Shown: positions 16,635 through 24,576 of the stretch, one piece after another | Numbering within the stretch: the stretch's first letter is position 1 | Layout: the number at the start of each line of letters is the position of its first letter | The notes under the pieces: generated by a model | The model's database searches: none | Told to the model about the DNA's origin: nothing | What the model saw: only the letters and a program-made list of their open reading frames with translations | From: Gammaproteobacteria bacterium | Lineage (GTDB): Bacteria > Pseudomonadota > Gammaproteobacteria > Pseudomonadales > Azotimanducaceae | Direction of reading: 5' to 3' | DNA length: 45,811 nt | NCBI GenBank assembly: GCA_012269545.1 | Contig: JAAXKB010000035.1 | Location: 1-45,811, forward strand | Program-made: the position numbers and the translations under genes

Positions 16635-18200
16635 ATGTCGAATACCCACGAAGTGGTCATTGTAGGCGGTGGATTTTCAGGTCTGCTGTGTGGATATTTT
16701 CTCAAGGAAGCTGGCGTTGAGGATTTTTGTATTCTGGAAATGGGGGCTTCGCTAGGCGGGGTTTGGCAAAACGGTGGTGTCGGTGGTTATCCTGGCGCGG
16801 CCTGTGACGTGCCCTCCTATGCCTATCTGCCATTTCTTGACCGCATCGGGTTTATTCCCTCCAAAAAATACGTGAACCAGCAGGAAATTGCCGATTACAC
16901 GGATCAGTTGGTTGAATTTTGCGGGCTGCAGTCGCACATCCGTTTTTCAACCAAGGTGACCGGCGTTGAATACCTCAGTGAGGGGAATTGGCAGATTAAC
17001 ACCTTGGATATGCTCAGCGGCGAGGCTGGGTCTTCGTACAACGCGACCCACGTGGTCAGCGCCAACGGCCCGTTGTCTACTCCGCGTATGCCGGAAGTGG
17101 CTGGTATGGCGCGTTTCAAAGGTGAAAGCTTTCACACGGCCCAGTGGGACTATGGGGTTGACCTGAAAGGCAAAAACGTTGGCATCATAGGAACCGGCGC
17201 ATCTGCAGCCCAAGTGATTACCAGTATTGCGGATGAAGTCGAAACCCTGACCGTTTTCCAGCGCTCTGCAACTTGGGCCCTGCCTCGGGACGATGAACCA
17301 ACGCCCCCTGAAATCGTTGATGCATTCAAGAAAGGTGGCTACAGCGAGGGTCTTCGTTTTATCGATTGGGAAAACGGCCCCCAGCCGAATCCAGATCTGC
17401 CATTCACCTTTGATACCCTGCATGACGAGGAGGCTAATGCCAAACTGTGCGGCGCAATTGCGAAGCGCATCAAGGCCGAGGTGAACGACCCTGACTTAGC
17501 GCAGGTGCTGACGCCGGATTATCCGTTTTTCTGCAAGCGCGTGCTGTTCATCGATGACTACTACACCACGTTTAACAAACCGAACGTAACGCTGATCAAT
17601 GACTCGCAGGGTGTTGTGGGTATTACGGAAACCGGCGTGCAAATGGCCAGCGGCGACAGTCACGATGTAGACGTGCTGATTTACGCGACGGGATTCGATA
17701 GTAACCACATTCCATTTCCCGTTATCGGGCGCGATGGCGTGACGCTTGCTGACCAGTATGGGGCCAATGAGGCCAACAATTGGCAGATGACCCGCCCCCA
17801 GTCCCTGTGGGGCATTCATGTGGAGAACCTGCCGAATTTTTATCTGATGATCGGTCCCCAAAGCTTGAACCCGGTGACGAACGTAACTCTGCTGTGTGAA
17901 GAGCAGGGCAAGTACATAGCGGCCTTGGTCAGCCGTATGCGCGCTGCGAATGAAACGGAAGTCGAGCCCAAGGCTGAGGCGGTGGCAGCCTGGACGGAGC
18001 GCTGCAATGCCACTGCCGACGGCAAAGTCTGGCTGCGCTGTAACAATTGGTACATGAAGAGCACCAAGAGTGATGTGGAGGCAGGCCGCGAGCGTTCACA
18101 GGGTATGTGGATGGATACTTACGAAACCTACCTGCAGCACCTGCTGGGCGGCGCGGGTGGTTCGCAAGACAGTTTGCTGCGCTTCACAGGCAAGTCATAG
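16635..18200 (+). CDS. Flavin-containing monooxygenase, Baeyer-Villiger type
   Basis: A 521-residue FAD/NADPH monooxygenase. First Rossmann motif GGGFSG (11-16), then LGGVWQNGGVGGYPGAACDV (40-59) corresponding to the FAD-domain GGTWYWNRYPGA.CD stretch, the BVMO fingerprint F161-K-G-E-S-F-H167-T-A-Q-W171-D, and the NADPH Rossmann GTGASA (187-192). It would insert oxygen next to a ketone to give an ester or lactone. The second motif has N-G-G-V in place of Y-W-N-R, a local departure from the two longer paralogues at 35607 and 37653, and it lacks their 60-70-residue N-terminal extension. ATG at 16635 has an AGGA about 10 bases upstream. Confidence 0.87.
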   Translation: MSNTHEVVIVGGGFSGLLCGYFLKEAGVEDFCILEMGASLGGVWQNGGVGGYPGAACDVPSYAYLPFLDRIGFIPSKKYVNQQEIADYTDQLVEFCGLQSHIRFSTKVTGVEYLSEGNWQINTLDMLSGEAGSSYNATHVVSANGPLSTPRMPEVAGMARFKGESFHTAQWDYGVDLKGKNVGIIGTGASAAQVITSIADEVETLTVFQRSATWALPRDDEPTPPEIVDAFKKGGYSEGLRFIDWENGPQPNPDLPFTFDTLHDEEANAKLCGAIAKRIKAEVNDPDLAQVLTPDYPFFCKRVLFIDDYYTTFNKPNVTLINDSQGVVGITETGVQMASGDSHDVDVLIYATGFDSNHIPFPVIGRDGVTLADQYGANEANNWQMTRPQSLWGIHVENLPNFYLMIGPQSLNPVTNVTLLCEEQGKYIAALVSRMRAANETEVEPKAEAVAAWTERCNATADGKVWLRCNNWYMKSTKSDVEAGRERSQGMWMDTYETYLQHLLGGAGGSQDSLLRFTGKS

Positions 18201-18321
18201 CCGCCTGTGATCACGTCCCGTCGGCGCGGACAAGGCCGCGCCGCTGTTCCTTGATTTTAGTTGCCCGCTCGAGGGTTCTCGCACGCACTGTCTCGCGCCA
18301 TCACATGCTGCGTCTGATCTG

Positions 18322-19389
18322 TTAAAACGCCTTCTGTATGCCCAAGGTGAGTTGCCACTCCGGTGTCATTTGCACGCCGCGCGTATCCGTGTCCACGGGC
18401 AGTTCAAGCTCGATACCAAGACGTTCAGATTGACCGGGAAACAGCGAAACGACCGCATTGGCGCCCAGTCCAATACGCCACTTTTTATAGCCGTAGTTCG
18501 CCGGTATGGCTGTCTGCACTGGCGCCATAATCATGGCATCCATGCCTTCTAAGCCACTGGCTCGCGCGTAGCTCAGACGACCGGATAGCGACACACGGCG
18601 GTTCATCTCGCGCTGTACCCAAGCGGTGACCTGCTGGCTGTTTCCAAAGTGCCAATCCTTCGCCGCCACTTTAAATTTGCCGCTGATCTGACCACCGAAT
18701 ACCCACTTATTGCTGCTGTAAACATGGGTCAAGGCGGCATTTAAACGCAGGCTTTCATCACCAATCTGCATGCCATAGGGCAGCCGCATGGTCATGTTCA
18801 TTCCCATGGGGGTGAGGACGGTATCCGCTACGTTGGCATCCGCAATTGCCTGCTCTAGCCCCAAGGTTAGGTGCGTGCGGCTGCTAGCACCTTGCTGCAG
18901 TCGGAATAAGCCGCTCAGGGAAACGGACTGAATGTCATCGCTGGCGGTGGAGAATCCGCCTACCACGCTTCTAGGCCCTGAGTTCGTCATATCGGGCGGA
19001 GAATAGCTGGTCAGCGCCATATCTTTACTCGACGCCATGACCATGCCCATCAAGGTGAGCCGATCAGTGGGAGCGAACATGGCTCCTAGCATCAGCATGT
19101 CCATGTCCATGTCTTGCGGGACAACGCTCAGAACCCCAGGCATGCGACCCGGGGCGTTCGGCTGCATGATCACCTCGCTGTCACTGAGTTCGTCATCGCC
19201 TGCCTGATTTCCGGACATGTGCATACGCATCACTCTGGCGGATACCATCCACTCACCGGCTTTGTGGAAGTGATCTCCCATGACGCCAATGGGGCCGTGG
19301 TCTATGGCTCGCTCGCTATCTGCATTGGCATGGGTGGTGAGCAACAGGGCGCTTAAGCAAAGGCTCGCCCGGTAAAATAATGATTTCAT
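18322..19389 (-). CDS. Exported Met/His-rich beta-barrel-like protein, probably copper-related
   Basis: A 355-residue envelope protein with a clean signal peptide (MKSLFYRASLCLSALLLTTHANA). After it comes a Met/His-rich segment, MGDHFHKAGEWMVSARVMRM (37-56) and DMDMDMLMLG, then alternating-hydrophobic strands ending in LTLGIQKAF with a C-terminal Phe, typical of outer-membrane barrels. The MGDHxHxxGEWM signature marks a family usually annotated as transporter/outer-membrane phenol-degradation-like protein and often beside copper-resistance genes. A copper role is inferred from Met/His density and the DUF2946-like neighbour 100 bases upstream. ATG at 19389 follows GGAGA with five-base spacing; an ATG at 19401 is less likely because it precedes that site. 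Confidence 0.7.
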   Translation of the reverse strand: MKSLFYRASLCLSALLLTTHANADSERAIDHGPIGVMGDHFHKAGEWMVSARVMRMHMSGNQAGDDELSDSEVIMQPNAPGRMPGVLSVVPQDMDMDMLMLGAMFAPTDRLTLMGMVMASSKDMALTSYSPPDMTNSGPRSVVGGFSTASDDIQSVSLSGLFRLQQGASSRTHLTLGLEQAIADANVADTVLTPMGMNMTMRLPYGMQIGDESLRLNAALTHVYSSNKWVFGGQISGKFKVAAKDWHFGNSQQVTAWVQREMNRRVSLSGRLSYARASGLEGMDAMIMAPVQTAIPANYGYKKWRIGLGANAVVSLFPGQSERLGIELELPVDTDTRGVQMTPEWQLTLGIQKAF

Positions 19390-19489
19390 CGAAGTCTCCA
19401 AGTTTTTGCTGTTCAGCTGAACAAAATGACCAAGTCAACGCCTGCCCCTAGCACTGGGCCAGCGGTCAAGGAAAGGAATCAGTCTGGGT

Positions 19490-20053
19490 TTAATGCGCTG
19501 GAGAATGCGCCGGGGGAGCTCGCGTCGCGGGGCGAGGGAGGTGGTTTCGAGCGAAGGCTCGCGTGTATTGAGCGAACGTATGGAGGCTCAATGCTTCATC
19601 ATAAAGCGCACGTGCGGTCGGATAGGTATCTCCGGTTGCTGCAAGACCGTCGAGGCAAAACAGGCAGTGCGCTGGCAACGGTTGATTTGGCTGGACTCGC
19701 ACGCCGTGGCCCATTGTTGCTGCGTGTCGTTCGTGATGCTGCCTGATACTGGCGTCATTTACGCGGTGTTGATGCAGCTGATGGTGGTTTTGCTGGGAGG
19801 AATCCGCGCGACCGGCAGGCCCAGTGAACTCTCCTGATACCCCAAAGTAGGCGTTTCCCATACCCAGCAAGAACGCACCAAAAATCCACGCTGCCAAGGA
19901 CAGCGCGTACCCAATACGTTTTGGGGCAGGATGAAGCAATGTGGGAACTCGTCTCGGTGAACTGTTGCTCCATACTCTATCATGTACTAGCTTTCTTTTG
20001 CGGCGGGCCATTATGAAGCGAAGGTCGCTGTCATTTGATCTGCTGCCTGGCAT
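19490..20053 (-). CDS. DUF2946-like membrane-anchored protein
   Basis: A 187-residue protein with one hydrophobic segment (about 47-70), then a His-rich stretch QQNHHQLHQHRVN and RQHHERH (87-110) and H-C-L-F-C-L-D-G at 129-136, ending near TRAPPAHSPAH. A membrane helix, a His-rich loop, a C-x-x-C in a 'CPFC'-like context and a C-terminal 'R.PPA' are features of DUF2946, commonly found with copper-handling genes. The His and Cys residues could bind metal. It lies directly upstream of the Met/His-rich barrel gene on the same strand. The start is uncertain: ATG at 20053 gives a long basic leader, ATG at 20011 a shorter one; neither has a strong ribosome site. Confidence 0.6.
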   Translation of the reverse strand: MPGSRSNDSDLRFIMARRKRKLVHDRVWSNSSPRRVPTLLHPAPKRIGYALSLAAWIFGAFLLGMGNAYFGVSGEFTGPAGRADSSQQNHHQLHQHRVNDASIRQHHERHAATMGHGVRVQPNQPLPAHCLFCLDGLAATGDTYPTARALYDEALSLHTFAQYTRAFARNHLPRPATRAPPAHSPAH

Positions 20054-20127
20054 CGTATCTCACGAGCGCAGGTGTTCTGCATTTGTGGCGCAAAACCAAA
20101 GAATCGATCGGACATTAAAATACTGTT

Positions 20128-20916
20128 ATGAATGTACACCCGCTGAACACTGACTTTGTTTGGGCGCAACCTGAACCGCCTTATCAGCAAATCACTCAGG
20201 CTCAAGCCGACGCTTACCGGCACGAGGGCGGTTTCATACTGGAAAACGCTTTCACGCAAACTGAAATTTCCGACCTCGTTGAGGTTCTGGATCCGATGGA
20301 GGCGGAGGCAAACGCTCACATCGCCCGGATGTCCAGTGATCAGCCCAGCATTGCCAGAGCAGATGAAATCGTTTTTCGGCCTCATGCTGTTCTACAATCT
20401 CCTGCGGCGCAACATTTCGCCAAACACCGGGTTTTTGCAGCCTTGTGCCGGGATTTGATTGGTCCTCGGGCGCGTTTGTATTGGGATCAGTTGGTTTATA
20501 AACGCCCCGGCACCGCAGAAGAGTTTCCTTGGCATCAGGATAATGGCTACACCTTTGTGACGCCTCAGCAGTATCTAACTTGCTGGGTGGCGCTGAGCGA
20601 TGCGACACCTGAAAATGGCTGTCCTTGGATAGCGCCGGGCTTGCACAGCCGAGGCACCCTCGAGCATCGATGGACTGACCTTGGTTTTGAGTGTTTGACC
20701 GTCCCCCCACAGAATGCCCGGCCGATGCCCTTGGCGGCAGGTTCTATCGCGGTTTTTTCGAGCTTGACGCCTCACCGAACGGGGCCAAACCTGACCAGCC
20801 AAGTCCGCAAAGCCTACATCCTGCAATACGCGCCGGATGGGGCTGTCGTACATGAGCGAACAGGCGCCGTTCAGCCAGCCAATGCGCCTGACAGGCAGTT
20901 CTTTGTTGAAGAGTAA
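20128..20916 (+). CDS. Phytanoyl-CoA dioxygenase (PhyH) family protein
   Basis: A 262-residue Fe(II)/2-oxoglutarate dioxygenase. Ligands H136-Q-D138 (FPWHQDNGYTF) and H216 (SLTPHRTGPN), with R227 for 2-oxoglutarate; CWVALSDATPENGC (152-165) and the WIAPGLHSRG turn are the classical PhyH core. Of the four PhyH proteins in this window it is closest to the textbook pattern (WHQDNGY, T..NG). Substrate unknown. ATG at 20128. The selenoprotein gene follows 114 bases downstream on the same strand. Its start is 75 bases from the divergent DUF2946-like gene. Confidence 0.9.
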   Translation: MNVHPLNTDFVWAQPEPPYQQITQAQADAYRHEGGFILENAFTQTEISDLVEVLDPMEAEANAHIARMSSDQPSIARADEIVFRPHAVLQSPAAQHFAKHRVFAALCRDLIGPRARLYWDQLVYKRPGTAEEFPWHQDNGYTFVTPQQYLTCWVALSDATPENGCPWIAPGLHSRGTLEHRWTDLGFECLTVPPQNARPMPLAAGSIAVFSSLTPHRTGPNLTSQVRKAYILQYAPDGAVVHERTGAVQPANAPDRQFFVEE

Positions 20917-21030
20917 AAAGCAATCAGTGGTAATTTGCAGCAGTGGCCTGCGCGCAACCCGATGGGTTTTTGCCGAACTTGAGGGAAAGATGCAGGGGTA
21001 GACGAAGTGTTTGCTAAGTAAGGATGTGAA

Positions 21031-21591
21031 ATGGCCAGAATTAAATTGCTCCCAGATGACGAACTAACGGACGCAACGCGAGCTGCGGCACAGCATATGG
21101 ACGCTCAGGGGATGGACACCTCCACGCTGCGTGGTTTGGCGAATAGCCCAGAACTGTTCGAGGCTTACAATGCCTTTTACTTGCCGGCGCGCAAAGGATA
21201 CTCGGTGCCGGAAGAGCTGATTGAGTTGGTTCGACTGCGGATTGCCAGACACAACGACTGCTTTACGTGACTCAACGTCCGACTCCTGCAGTCTGCAGGA
21301 GACCTTACCGAGGAAAAAATCGCCCAGCTGGATTTGGACAGGCCGATGCTCGGCTTTACGCCTGAGGAGAGCATTGCACTGGAGTACGCTGATCGACTCG
21401 CTACTGATCATCACAACATGGACGATGCGTTCTTCGATCGGCTCAAAGAGCACTACAGTGATGCCCAAGTGCTCGAGCTTGGCATGATGATCGGACAATT
21501 TATTGGCTTTGGACGGCTGCTGGCGGTATTGGACTTGGAGTCCAAGTTTTGCCCAATCGATGACCCGCTTGAAAGCGGCGCATCTGACTGA
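21031..21591 (+). CDS. AhpD/carboxymuconolactone decarboxylase-like selenoprotein (CxxU)
   Basis: A 186-residue protein of the AhpD/CMD fold when the in-frame TGA at 21268-21270 is read as Sec. The first half ends ELVRLRIARHNDCFT and the second resumes LNVRLLQSAG in the same frame, so the conserved 'LR.A..N.C.YC' active-site helix is completed as C77-F-T-U80, with Sec replacing the second Cys of the CxxC pair. The C-terminal half (TPEESIALEYADRLA, then VLELGMMIGQFIGFGRLLAVL) is the normal second half of the family. A long perfect hairpin follows the TGA at SECIS distance. AhpD-like selenoproteins were reported from marine metagenomes. The His that often follows CxxC by four residues is Arg84 here. 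Peroxidase or disulfide-reductase activity is inferred. ATG at 21031 follows AGGA with six-base spacing. Confidence 0.9.
21281..21303 (+). promoter_or_regulatory. Putative bacterial SECIS element for the CxxU selenoprotein
   Basis: CTCCTGCA (21283-21290), loop GTC and TGCAGGAG (21294-21301) form a perfect eight-pair stem; an A·A mismatch and a G-C pair extend it. The loop begins with G-U, 21 bases after the Sec TGA, matching the known position and loop rule for SelB-bound SECIS hairpins. Confidence 0.85.
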
Positions 21592-21697
21592 CAACCCCAC
21601 TGATGCGGCGGGCTTAGCGAACGATCAGGACATTGTGGCTGACTGCACGAATCCTGCAGCGTCGATAAGGAAGCGAATGAGGAAGTAGGAGGCTTGT

Positions 21698-22090
21698 ATG
21701 ATTGGAGGAGGATGTTTGTGTGGTGCAGTTCGTTACTCCGTGAGCGGAGAACCGGTTGTTCAACTGTACTGTTACTGTACCGACTGCAGAAAAGTCAGCG
21801 GCACGGATGGCTACGCGGCCTATGTGGTTCATCGAGACGATTTGACACTAGAGCAGGGCGAGCCTGTGCGTTACAGCATCACAGCGAAATCAGGTCGAAC
21901 CAATACGCGAAATTTTTGCGGCAAATGCGGTAGCAGGCTTTGGGCTGACCTCGATACGGGGTTGGCCAGCGTTGCTGGCGGATCTCTGGACGATCCCGAC
22001 CTTTTTTCGCCCACCATGGTTCATTGCGAAAACGATGCGCCTAGCTGGGGCAGGGTGCCCGCGGCGCTTGCATCTTTGCCGGAAGACTAA
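21698..22090 (+). CDS. GFA/CENP-V domain zinc protein
   Basis: A 130-residue protein of the glutathione-dependent formaldehyde-activating (GFA) family. The zinc ligands are all present: C6-L-C8 (GGCLCGAVRY), C25-Y-C27 with C30 (YCYCTDCRK) and C74-G-K-C77 (FCGKCGSRLW). The name reflects the reaction of Gfa, joining formaldehyde to glutathione, but most members have no proven substrate. ATG at 21698 is reached after a GGAGG about 6 bases upstream. It lies 106 bases after the CxxU selenoprotein gene on the same strand; together with the YghU-like enzyme at 8.7 kb it hints at glutathione-linked detoxification. Confidence 0.85.
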   Translation: MIGGGCLCGAVRYSVSGEPVVQLYCYCTDCRKVSGTDGYAAYVVHRDDLTLEQGEPVRYSITAKSGRTNTRNFCGKCGSRLWADLDTGLASVAGGSLDDPDLFSPTMVHCENDAPSWGRVPAALASLPED

Positions 22091-22097
22091 CCCTAGT

Positions 22098-22211
22098 CTA
22101 GACGATCAAGGTCCAGCTGAAGGCATAGCAGGCGAATAAGATCGTGTAGCCACAGATCCACGCAATGGTGCGTATCCGTTTGACCCTCGATGCATAGTTC
22201 ACTCGCTTCAT
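22098..22211 (-). CDS. Tiny single-span membrane peptide, second gene of a Fur-box unit
   Basis: A 37-residue frame reading MKRVNYASRVKRIRT followed by a membrane helix (IAWICGYTILFACYAFSW) and a short tail. The basic N-terminus before the helix predicts the N-terminus inside. Its ATG overlaps the TGA of the preceding 49-residue frame (ATGA), a usual sign of translational coupling. No family is recognised. It would be transcribed from the Fur-box region 180 bases upstream. Being short, it could be a chance frame; the coupling and the well-formed helix are the reasons to keep it. Confidence 0.42.
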   Translation of the reverse strand: MKRVNYASRVKRIRTIAWICGYTILFACYAFSWTLIV

Positions 22212-22357
22212 GCCACGCCTGCGGTCAATTGGGGACGAATCATGCTGAGGTTGCGTGGCCCACGGGTCAATTCAGCGAGGTGATAGACCGCGCCTTGTGC
22301 GTTGCTCTCGGCCAACGGGGGTTGATGTGTCACGAAGACATGGGTGTGTGCGGACAT
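22208..22357 (-). CDS. Small ORF (49 aa) downstream of the Fur box
   Basis: An unrecognised 49-residue frame with ATG at 22357, 35 bases beyond the Fur box. AGGA precedes it at a short two-base spacing, which is not ideal. The sequence has several His near the N-terminus (MSAHTHVFVTHQ) and a basic C-terminal part. It overlaps the start of the 37-residue membrane peptide by ATGA. Support is positional: it is the only minus-strand frame placed to be controlled by the Fur box and coupled to the membrane peptide. Confidence 0.35.
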   Translation of the reverse strand: MSAHTHVFVTHQPPLAESNAQGAVYHLAELTRGPRNLSMIRPQLTAGVA

Positions 22358-22391
22358 TGTCCTGCTCGCGATGGCCTCATATCAATATAAA

Positions 22392-22406
22392 TGAGAATCA
22401 TTCTCA
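22392..22406. promoter_or_regulatory. Fur box (perfect 7-1-7 palindrome)
   Basis: TGAGAAT-C-ATTCTCA is a perfect 15-base inverted repeat matching the Fur consensus core (TGATAATNATTATCA-type) at nearly every position, in an A/T-rich context. It lies 106 bases before the exported-protein gene on the plus strand and 35 bases before the 49-residue frame on the minus strand, so it could repress either or both when iron is plentiful. Confidence 0.85.
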
Positions 22407-22512
22407 ATTAAAAAAAATCGTTTTGCAAGAAGAAACATCGTGTTTAAAGAGGCACAGTTACCGAGTTCCTGCAACAGGGCGCTAAAGAATAAAAAAACCA
22501 AAAGGAAGACTT

Positions 22513-23307
22513 ATGTTGAGAGTATTGACTGCGTGTATCGCGCTTTTATTGCCGCTATCAGGTTACGCGCACAATCACGCCGGCGAACCAACTGCCTTGC
22601 CAGAGAAAGCTATGGCTTTCGCTCAGATGGCGCCTTTGACCTATCAGCCCGGTAAGGGTCTGCAAGATTTGCAGGCTTGGGGAAAGAATTTTGGAAAGGT
22701 TGTTGAGAGCAATGGTACGCCGTATCGGATGACTACTTGGACACCTTTTTACTCGAATATGGCGGCCCTACCGGATATCGCCCAATTCGACACCATGTTC
22801 TTTGGGATCTGGCCAAGCATAGCCGACTTCGGAAGGGGCTGGGATGGTTTCTATGAAAATGGCGCTGAGGTACAGGCTGAATTGGACGAAATCGTTGTTC
22901 CAAGCAACCAGCGAACCATGGCCGTTTTGTATGCGTTATCGCCGAGCAAGGGGCAATTCGAGCCGAGCAACGGTCTTATTCGTATTTTAGGCTGTGAACT
23001 GGCAGACGGTAAAACCATCGACGATGCCTACTCGACTGGTGTGTCAGTAGCGCGCAAGGCAGATGAAGGAGACCTCGGGTTTAACGCGAGCTTCATGATG
23101 GTGCCCGGGCCGGGAGCGGCACCGAGCCAAGAAAATCATGTTTACCTTGTTGAGGTGTTCCGCAGCATTACAGATTACGGCGTTGGCTATGACAAAATGA
23201 CCCGCGATACGAGAAGAGCGATTCGGCAGATGGCCAACGGCGTGATGAGCTGTGATGCGCCGCGATTGTATTTGTCAAACGCTGTTTACTGGCCCATTAA
23301 CAACTAA
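22513..23307 (+). CDS. Exported hypothetical protein, probably iron-regulated
   Basis: A 264-residue protein with a clear signal peptide (MLRVLTACIALLLPLSGYAH) and a start of the mature part rich in His (HNHAGEP). No catalytic motif is recognised. It carries Trp/Tyr-rich segments (TTWTPFYSNM; FGIWPSIADFGRGWDGFYENG) and two Cys (near residues 158 and 249) that could form a disulfide in the periplasm. The perfect Fur box about 106 bases upstream suggests expression under iron limitation. ATG at 22513 follows AGGAAG (CAAAAGGAAGACTT) with ideal spacing. A hairpin at 23335-23359 follows the gene. Confidence 0.75.
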   Translation: MLRVLTACIALLLPLSGYAHNHAGEPTALPEKAMAFAQMAPLTYQPGKGLQDLQAWGKNFGKVVESNGTPYRMTTWTPFYSNMAALPDIAQFDTMFFGIWPSIADFGRGWDGFYENGAEVQAELDEIVVPSNQRTMAVLYALSPSKGQFEPSNGLIRILGCELADGKTIDDAYSTGVSVARKADEGDLGFNASFMMVPGPGAAPSQENHVYLVEVFRSITDYGVGYDKMTRDTRRAIRQMANGVMSCDAPRLYLSNAVYWPINN

Positions 23308-23334
23308 AGCTTGCTGCTGGCCAGCGTTTAACAT

Positions 23335-23359
23335 GCCGCCTTTCGCAAAAGAAGGCGGC
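23335..23359. terminator. Bidirectional terminator between convergent genes
   Basis: GCCGCCTT (23335-23342), a nine-base loop and AAGGCGGC (23352-23359) form a perfect eight-pair GC-rich stem. It sits between two convergent stops (23307 plus, 23460 minus), so it can end both transcripts. A short T-rich tail (TTCTCC) follows on the plus strand. Confidence 0.65.
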
Positions 23360-23459
23360 TTCTCCTACGTCGCTAATTGCGAGAAAAGGCTCCCTTTCCC
23401 TTGCTCAGACGGAACGGAGGCTTCGCCCGGTGCGGGGATATCTGTGACAAGCCCGGATG

Positions 23460-24251
23460 CTATCGCGACTTGTCAGTAATATGCCTAGCATAGGATCTAA
23501 CGGTTTCTTTGTACTCGTCTTCTGTCAGCGCCCATTGCTGCAGGTCGGCGTCGGCCCAGCCAAGGCTCATGCCCGCTGCCGAACGGCCGAGTGCGGACGT
23601 CATTGAGCGGGTCATCGCAAGTGCTGCAGCGGGTACGTCGAGGAGTTCTTTCAGCAACTCGCCCGTGAGCGCCTCTAAAGAATCATCAACGGCCACTCTT
23701 TGAGCCCAGCCACTTTGCTTCAGCTCATCAGCAAATACGTTTCGAGTCGTCATCACCCAGTCGCGTGCAGTAGGCAAGCCAACTTCGCGCGCTAACAGGG
23801 GCGTGCCATTCCAGACGTTGGGAATGCCGAGTGCCAATTCCGGAATTCGAAAGACAACGTTGTCAGAGATCACTCTGAAATCGCAGGCGGTTGCCAGCAG
23901 CGCGCCGCCACCAATAACGTGACCGCGCATGGAGGCAACCGTAACCTGTGGGATGCGCTCTAGCTGCTCCAACACCCTTTGCCAGGTAGCGGTGCGATTG
24001 CGGCGGGTTGACCAATCGCCTTCAACTTTTGGATAAGAGGTTGTTTTAAGGTCTGCTCCCGAGCAGAAGGACTTTCCCTCACCGGATATCACCAGCAGGC
24101 GGATATCCGGTCTTTCCATAAGTTCGTTGAGAGTGGTTGCGAAGACCCGGCGAATGTCATCGTTCAATGCGTTCAACTGTTTCGGGCGGTTTAGCACCAG
24201 ACGAACAAGTTGCTCCTCATACTCGACGGTTATGCCTTGGTCTGCGGACAT
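23460..24251 (-). CDS. Enoyl-CoA hydratase/isomerase family protein
   Basis: A 263-residue crotonase-fold protein acting on acyl-CoA thioesters. N-terminal LVRLVLNRPKQLNAL (15-29), the oxyanion-hole strands GEGKSFCSGADL (57-68) and GHVIGGGALLATACDFRV (110-127), and FRIPELALGIPN (134-145) are diagnostic. In the last motif the usual 'P-G-x-G-G-T' is replaced by P-N-V-W-N-G-T, and the second catalytic Glu position typical of hydratases is not evident, so isomerase, hydrolase or another crotonase activity is as likely as hydration. ATG at 24251. It is alone on its strand, divergent from the PhyH gene at 24577. Confidence 0.87.
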   Translation of the reverse strand: MSADQGITVEYEEQLVRLVLNRPKQLNALNDDIRRVFATTLNELMERPDIRLLVISGEGKSFCSGADLKTTSYPKVEGDWSTRRNRTATWQRVLEQLERIPQVTVASMRGHVIGGGALLATACDFRVISDNVVFRIPELALGIPNVWNGTPLLAREVGLPTARDWVMTTRNVFADELKQSGWAQRVAVDDSLEALTGELLKELLDVPAAALAMTRSMTSALGRSAAGMSLGWADADLQQWALTEDEYKETVRSYARHITDKSR

Positions 24252-24576
24252 GCTTGCGAAACTCCGGAATTGGTTGAATGTGTCTTAGCCGAGCCGAATA
24301 GTCTCATACCTGCTGCTCCCTGCTAAATCGGCAGTGAACTGGGCGAGGCACCGTCGCAGCGCTAATCGCACATCATGCAGCTAATACGAACCGATGTCTG
24401 GTGCGCTGAACAGCTTGTTCGCGCGAAGCTCAGAAAATCTGATCCATACGATGCTTCACGCAACGTAGGGTGTGATGCGTTAAAGGTCTTATTGCGGCAA
24501 CGGGCGCTTTTGCTAGCCACCTCAGGGGCTAGGCTCTAGACTGCAGAGATCAATACTTTCAGGGAATGGGACGCGC
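24252..24576. other. Intergenic region, 325 bp, divergent promoters expected
   Basis: This gap separates the start codons of the crotonase gene (minus) and the PhyH-aldo/keto reductase operon (plus), so both promoters should lie here. I see no coding frame, hairpin or recognisable operator. Confidence 0.5.

Noticed and set aside
19426-19837. Plus-strand frames opposite the DUF2946-like gene
   Set aside because: They lack motifs and ribosome sites, while the minus strand has the membrane helix, His-rich loop and C-x-x-C.
21031-21270. Two separate CMD fragments or a pseudogene
   Set aside because: The halves are in the same frame, joined by TGA at the exact redox-Cys codon with a SECIS-like hairpin, which fits Sec better than decay.
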